Shown here: in pieces, positions 14,628 to 17,617 of the stretch
How the letters are laid out: each line of letters begins with the position of its first letter
Position numbering within the stretch: position 1 is the first letter of the stretch
Assembly (NCBI GenBank): GCA_964562985.1
Contig: CAZLWE010000066.1
Span: 1-17,617 of the forward strand
DNA length: 17,617 nt
Reading direction: 5' to 3'
DNA from: SHLQ01 sp964562985
GTDB taxonomy: Bacteria; Actinomycetota; Acidimicrobiia; Acidimicrobiales; SHLQ01
The notes under the pieces: generated by a model
Told to the model about the DNA's origin: nothing
The model's database searches: none
What the model saw: only the letters and a program-made list of their open reading frames with translations
Position numbers and translations under genes: made by a program

Positions 14628-14647
14628 GGCTGAACGACTGTTCAGCC
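14628..14647. promoter_or_regulatory. Perfect inverted repeat, likely operator
   Basis: GGCTGAAC and GTTCAGCC form perfect 8-bp arms around a 4-bp centre (GACT), ending 10 bp before the ATG at 14658. Size and symmetry fit a TetR-type repressor site or similar controlling the downstream membrane protein. A hairpin hiding the ribosome binding region is an alternative. No regulator gene is present nearby, although the 100-N gap could hide one. Confidence 0.45.
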
Positions 14648-14657
14648 AGAATGTGGG

Positions 14658-14899
14658 ATGGCCGAGACGCGGACACGCATGCAGCGTGCCAAGGGATACG
14701 ACCCCGAGCTGATCACCGTTCCGCCGATCTTCCAACGGCCCGCACGACCGGTCGAGATGTTGCGCTGGCTCATCACGAAATACATGTGGCCACAGTCGTC
14801 GCTCTGGATCGCGATCTCGGTCGTCGTCTTTCACTTCGCTACGCCCGACGTATCCCGATTCGCCTCGCTCAGCGTCGACGACGTTGCGCTCGTGTGGCT
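14658..14899 (+). CDS. Sterol desaturase/fatty acid hydroxylase-like protein, N-terminal part (cut by gap)
   Basis: 80 codons are visible before the run of N. The protein begins MAETRTRMQRAKGYDPELIT and continues PPIFQRPARPVEMLRWLI, then a tryptophan- and proline-bearing turn (KYMWPQSSLW) leading into a membrane helix (IAISVVVFHFATPDV) and a further SLSVDDVALVW segment. This layout resembles the start of sterol desaturase family proteins (di-iron membrane hydroxylases), whose His-rich motifs would come after the gap and cannot be checked. The frame after the gap is not a continuation that can be trusted. A palindromic operator lies just upstream. Confidence 0.5.
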
Positions 14900-14999
14900 N
14901 NNNNNNNNNNNNNNNNNNNNNNNNNNNNNNNNNNNNNNNNNNNNNNNNNNNNNNNNNNNNNNNNNNNNNNNNNNNNNNNNNNNNNNNNNNNNNNNNNNN
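14900..14999. other. Assembly gap of exactly 100 N
   Basis: A run of 100 undetermined bases, the conventional placeholder for a gap of unknown size. It cuts the membrane protein at 14658. Distance and linkage between the toxin modules and the genes to the right are therefore not established. Confidence 0.99.
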
Positions 15000-15123
15000 C
15001 CGCCATCAAGAATTTGTGAGAGCGTCACACCCGAGCGCGATACTCATTTCTACGCCTCGGTTGCACGGCATAAGTGCTCCCCTTCTACAACGTCATCTAC
15101 TGACGCTCACCAAAGGGGCCGAC

Positions 15124-15618
15124 ATGCGTTTTCCAACCGCCCTCGATCAATTGATGTCCGACATGGAAATGCGGATCATCACCAACGGCTACACCGTCCA
15201 AGGAGTCATGGCCGATCCACACAACGTGGGCTGGACATACACCATCGGCCTCACCGAAAGTTTCGACCTTCCCGAACTCGTCATCACCAACCTCGACAGC
15301 CAAGACGCTGTCGTCCTGCTCTCCTGGGTCATAGAGCAACTTCGCAACGGCGAACGCCTCGATGCCTTCGAGCCGGAACAGTTCACCGCAGTTCCCGTGC
15401 ATCCCGCCCACCTCGACGCCAGCCTCTTCAACATGTGGCGCGCGTACTACGACAAAGAACCAAGCACGGTGGAAGTCCTCCAACTACAGCTTGGCCCAGA
15501 GCTTGCCTGTCCCTGCTGTGCCGACAGCCAGGTCGACCTCTCCGACCCGAGCGCATCACTCGGGGTTTCTCGACGGATGAATAGAGCTCAGCGTCGAGCG
15601 AGGCGCAAGCGCCGATGA
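15124..15618 (+). CDS. DUF4262 domain protein
   Basis: 164 aa from an ATG with AAGGGG five bases upstream. The sequence shows the DUF4262 pattern: GYTVQGVMADPHNVGWTYTIGL, then FDLPELVITNLDSQDAVVLL, IEQLRNGERLDAFEP, and a late LQLQLGPE where the family has an LQ..WPD-like motif. After the domain come CPCC and a very basic tail (RRMNRAQRRARRKRR) that could bind nucleic acid. The biochemical role of DUF4262 is unknown; it is common in actinobacteria. The stop overlaps an ATG at 15615 in the frame of the downstream antitoxin, but I favour a later antitoxin start. The bases between the gap and 15113 hold no recognisable gene. Confidence 0.75.
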   Translation: MRFPTALDQLMSDMEMRIITNGYTVQGVMADPHNVGWTYTIGLTESFDLPELVITNLDSQDAVVLLSWVIEQLRNGERLDAFEPEQFTAVPVHPAHLDASLFNMWRAYYDKEPSTVEVLQLQLGPELACPCCADSQVDLSDPSASLGVSRRMNRAQRRARRKRR

Positions 15619-15630
15619 ACAAGGCGAGCC

Positions 15631-15671
15631 TTGTCATACATCAGGCATACACGTATGTTAAACGTATGCCT
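15631..15671 (+). promoter_or_regulatory. Toxin-antitoxin promoter and operator overlapping the start codon
   Basis: TTGTCA (15631-15636), a 17-bp spacer and TATGTT (15654-15659) form a good promoter that would start transcription at about 15666, the antitoxin ATG, giving a leaderless mRNA. Inverted arms AGGCATAC (15643-15650) and GTATGCCT (15664-15671) and direct repeats ACGTATG (15651-15657, 15662-15668) cover the -10 box and the start codon. This is as expected for autorepression by the antitoxin or the toxin-antitoxin complex. Confidence 0.6.
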
Positions 15672-15923
15672 CCAGATCAAGCCGACGAGAAACCACGACG
15701 CAAAGCCATGTTCCTCGGGCCGCAGGCACTGCGCGACCTGGCCTCCACATCAGCTCGTCGACGCACCGAACGCGAAGCCATGGAAGAGGCACTTGCGCTC
15801 TTGGTCGAGCGCGACGCCAAAGTCGATTCGCTCGCCGAGTTTGTGCAATGGGCAAAGGTCGAATGGGGCGAACCAAGCCCTGAAGAACAGGCCACCGCCG
15901 AACGCATCTGGAACGCACGGTGA
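15666..15923 (+). CDS. VapB-like antitoxin
   Basis: 85 aa. The ATG at 15666 is chosen because the promoter predicts transcription starting there and the operator spans it; an upstream in-frame ATG at 15615 overlaps the DUF4262 stop and would place the operator inside the gene. The N-terminal part, KAMFLGPQALRDLASTSARRRTEREAMEEAL, fits a strand-helix-helix (ribbon-helix-helix-like) DNA-binding dimer. The acidic C-terminal half (SLAEFVQWAKVEWGEP, then ATAERIWNAR) would wrap the toxin. The stop overlaps the GTG of the PIN-domain gene (GTGA), so the two are coupled. The exact antitoxin family is not certain. Confidence 0.65.
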   Translation: MPPDQADEKPRRKAMFLGPQALRDLASTSARRRTEREAMEEALALLVERDAKVDSLAEFVQWAKVEWGEPSPEEQATAERIWNAR

Positions 15924-16282
15924 TCTTCGACGCGGGCGTCTTCATTGCGCTCGAGAAACCGTCCACCCGACGTATCGTTCTTGCACTGGTCGAGAAGCAC
16001 CTCGACGAAGGCCTGCTACCAACCACAACGACCACCGCTCTCGCGCAGGCGTGGCGAGACCCCGCAAAGCAGGTCGCACTCACCCGGCTCGCACGCTCAG
16101 TCGAGGTGTTTCCCTTCGGTGATCCCCAGGTAGTCGGTGTCAAGTGTGGGCGCTCCGGAACGAGCGACGTTGTCGATGCGAGCCTTGCCATACTCGCCGA
16201 ACAACTCCGCCAAACCATCGTCACCACCGACCCCGACGACATGAAGAAGCTAGGTGCGCCGCACGTGACGCTCTCGCCATAG
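15920..16282 (+). CDS. PIN-domain toxin, VapC-like ribonuclease
   Basis: 120 aa from a GTG overlapping the antitoxin stop. PIN features: IFDAGVFIALE with Asp4, ALAQAWRDP at 40-48, GTSDVVDASLAILAE with Asp83 and Asp86, and TTDPDDMKKL with Asp104. These are the acidic residues that bind metal in VapC RNases, which cut tRNA or rRNA when released from the antitoxin. The second acidic position common in VapC (a Glu in the AEVW motif) is Gln43 here, a variation I recall from other actinobacterial PIN proteins. Length is normal. The partner is the gene immediately upstream. Confidence 0.8.
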   Translation: MIFDAGVFIALEKPSTRRIVLALVEKHLDEGLLPTTTTTALAQAWRDPAKQVALTRLARSVEVFPFGDPQVVGVKCGRSGTSDVVDASLAILAEQLRQTIVTTDPDDMKKLGAPHVTLSP

Positions 16283-16318
16283 TCGTCTGCAACCGATCAC
16301 GTGAGCGCGCTCGACGAA

Positions 16319-16474
16319 CTAGTCAAGCCCGAGCACTTTGCGCAGTCGCAGGCCAGACATTCGACACGGGTCGGCGGTTTGGGGCATGGAGTCGAGCAGC
16401 CGAACCAAATCGTCACGTCGAGTTGGGTCGGTGACAGCTTCTGTCGGCGTAGCTCCGCCCGAGTGGACCGCCAT
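16319..16474 (-). pseudogene. Short minus-strand frame, possible gene remnant
   Basis: 51 codons from an ATG at 16474, reading MAVHSGGATPTEAVTDPTRR, then DDLVRLLDSMPQTADPCRMS and a basic end GLRLRKVLGLD. The text looks protein-like and continues a little upstream (WFGYRRRLQGRPI) to a stop near 16540, so it is probably the tail of a lost gene. No family recognised. Apart from this, the stretch 16283-16596 holds nothing I can support; longer frames on both strands there look like chance. Confidence 0.3.
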
Positions 16475-16596
16475 GATCGGTCGGCCCTGCAGCCGCCGCC
16501 GATACCCAAACCAACCACTCCCCCCAGTCGCTCAAGCGATTGTCGAGATATCCCGAAGTTGTCTGAGACGGCAGGCAAACAAGGGGTCGGTGTTCG

Positions 16597-17532
16597 ATGG
16601 CAGGCGGAACGAACGACGCGCAAGTTCTCTTTAGCAAGATTCCGACAACTCATGGGTTGGCAAGAAAGACCCTGGCAAGGCAGCTCGGGTGGGATATCGA
16701 CCGAGTTTCCCGTGCGTCGAGACAACTCCTCGAAGACGGTAGGGCTCGCTCACTTCCAGGCAGGATGGAGCCGCTGATCCGCACTCCCGTTCATCCCCGA
16801 GTTCCGAGCGTCCAGGCACCACGTCCGAGCGCTTCGGTCGTGCCGCCGCCACCACCGCCGCCATCACCACCTGCCCCAGGTGCGGTCCGCTCCGGAGGCA
16901 ACGCCGGGGCCTCCGCGCTGCGGGAGTTCGAACGGCGACAGGCCAAACGCCATGCCCGAATCGAAGAGCAGTGGGGCACCGGCAAGCGCGGGACGATCGC
17001 AAAGTTGCTCAGCAAGCCTCCACTAAACGAGACCTCCTGGAAAACCGGCGCCGAAGGTGAGCGGCGGCTCTCCCAGCTGCTCGATCGAAAGCTCGGAGCG
17101 ACCTGCGTCGTGCTCGACGACCGACGAATCCCTGGCAGCAAAGCAAACATCGACCACCTCGTCATCGCACCTTCAGGTGTGTGGATCGTCGATGCGAAGA
17201 AGTACAAGGGTCGTATCGAAGTCGTCTCAAAGCTCTTCGCCGACAAACAGCTGCTCGTAGCGGGCCGCAACAAGACCAAGCTGACCGAAGGTCTACACCG
17301 ACAACAAGCCGCAGTCCTTCGTGCTCTGTCGACCGAGACTCACAACACGACGATTCACATGGTCTTGTGTTTCGTCGACGGCGACCTTCGCCTCAGCAGT
17401 CAGCGAGAGGTCAACGACGTCCTCGTCGTATCGAGCAATTCCGTGGCTCGACTGATCACAAAAAGCAGCGCCGCGAAAATCGACGTCGAACGCGTCGCCG
17501 CAATGCTCGACCAGGCGCTCCCACCTGCCTAA
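16597..17532 (+). CDS. NERD-domain protein with putative winged-helix N-terminus
   Basis: 311 aa. Residues 20-52 (LARKTLARQLGWDIDRVSRA and SRQLLEDGRA) look like a helix-turn-helix or winged helix. Residues 60-100 form a Pro-rich linker with seven prolines in a row. From 148 the NERD nuclease-related domain is clear: TGAEGERRLSQLL (Glu155), NIDHLVIAPSGVWIVDAKKY (Asp186, Asp199, Lys201), matching the D...DxK arrangement of restriction-like nucleases, and later TIHMVLCFVDGD. NERD proteins are thought to process or bind DNA or RNA, and some sit in defence loci. The start is the ATG at 16597 with AAGGGG about 11 bases upstream. It lies 314 bp after the PIN toxin and is probably transcribed independently. 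The last 85 bases of the window show no gene. Confidence 0.8.
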   Translation: MAGGTNDAQVLFSKIPTTHGLARKTLARQLGWDIDRVSRASRQLLEDGRARSLPGRMEPLIRTPVHPRVPSVQAPRPSASVVPPPPPPPSPPAPGAVRSGGNAGASALREFERRQAKRHARIEEQWGTGKRGTIAKLLSKPPLNETSWKTGAEGERRLSQLLDRKLGATCVVLDDRRIPGSKANIDHLVIAPSGVWIVDAKKYKGRIEVVSKLFADKQLLVAGRNKTKLTEGLHRQQAAVLRALSTETHNTTIHMVLCFVDGDLRLSSQREVNDVLVVSSNSVARLITKSSAAKIDVERVAAMLDQALPPA

Positions 17533-17617
17533 CGCCAGTAGATGCTCAGCTAGCCCGACAGTCAGAGTCCGACTTGTCAGGGGTGCTGACTAATGTCGAT
17601 TTCGCCCTCGAGGAACT

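Noticed and set aside
14658..15584. A single 308-codon frame through the run of N
   Set aside because: The frame is only open because N codons are not stops; the part after the gap is out of frame with the DUF4262 gene and is Arg/Pro/His-rich.
16301..16777. 158-codon plus-strand frame and 142-codon minus-strand frame before the NERD gene
   Set aside because: Both are Arg/Ser/Pro-rich and overlap the N-terminal part of the NERD protein; no start signal or domain.
17540..17580. Possible terminator after the NERD gene (GACA...TGTC pairing)
   Set aside because: Arms are only 4-5 bp with a long loop and no T-run, too weak to call.
1..17617. CRISPR arrays, tRNA or rRNA genes, riboswitches
   Set aside because: No regularly spaced repeats, cloverleaf-like segments or conserved rRNA stretches were seen by eye in either strand.

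Overview
The window looks like a high-GC actinobacterial chromosome segment. Gene style (an Alg14-Alg13 fusion in a polysaccharide operon, GTG starts, PIN and NERD proteins of actinobacterial type) suggests Acidimicrobiia or a relative; this is inference, as no rRNA or other taxonomic marker is present. It contains a run of exactly 100 N (14900-14999), so the two sides of that gap need not be adjacent in the genome.

Left part (1-5660): a tightly packed plus-strand operon for an extracellular polysaccharide or glycolipid. It encodes a membrane sugar-phosphate transferase that starts the chain, a fused Alg14-Alg13 glycosyltransferase that would add the second sugar, a FemAB/GNAT-type acyl- or aminoacyl-transferase, and a MurJ/MATE-like flippase. 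Start and stop codons overlap or lie 1 bp apart throughout. A convergent lipoprotein with a lysozyme-like (lytic transglycosylase) domain follows.

Middle-left (5661-7800): a patchwork of broken genes. It holds the C-terminal part of a MobA-like nucleotidyltransferase, an unknown ORF, a 27-bp perfect palindrome, a 5'-truncated and frameshifted ABC exporter ATPase, and several short unknown or remnant frames.

Centre (7800-14600): the most interesting region, two convergent polymorphic toxin-immunity modules. Toxin A (plus, 920 aa) and toxin B (minus, 771 aa) share a long N-terminal region and a pre-toxin segment but have unrelated C-termini: a small nuclease-like (possibly BECR/EndoU-like) domain in A, and a papain-like glutamine deamidase domain with Cys, His and Asp in B. 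Each is followed at once by a small candidate immunity gene (2-bp gap in A, ATGA overlap in B). Both promoters carry the same tandem TTTCAT-N4-TTTCAT motif ending 3 bp before the ATG, with a -10 box placed so that the mRNAs would be leaderless. The 750 bp between the immunity genes is littered with remnants: a C-terminal piece, a truncated small ORF, a possible IS left end and a multiply frameshifted minus-strand gene.

Right part (14600-17617): an interrupted membrane protein (likely a sterol desaturase/fatty acid hydroxylase) with a palindromic operator just upstream, the assembly gap, a DUF4262 protein, a VapBC-like toxin-antitoxin pair with an operator overlapping the antitoxin start codon, and a NERD-domain protein with a putative DNA-binding N-terminus.
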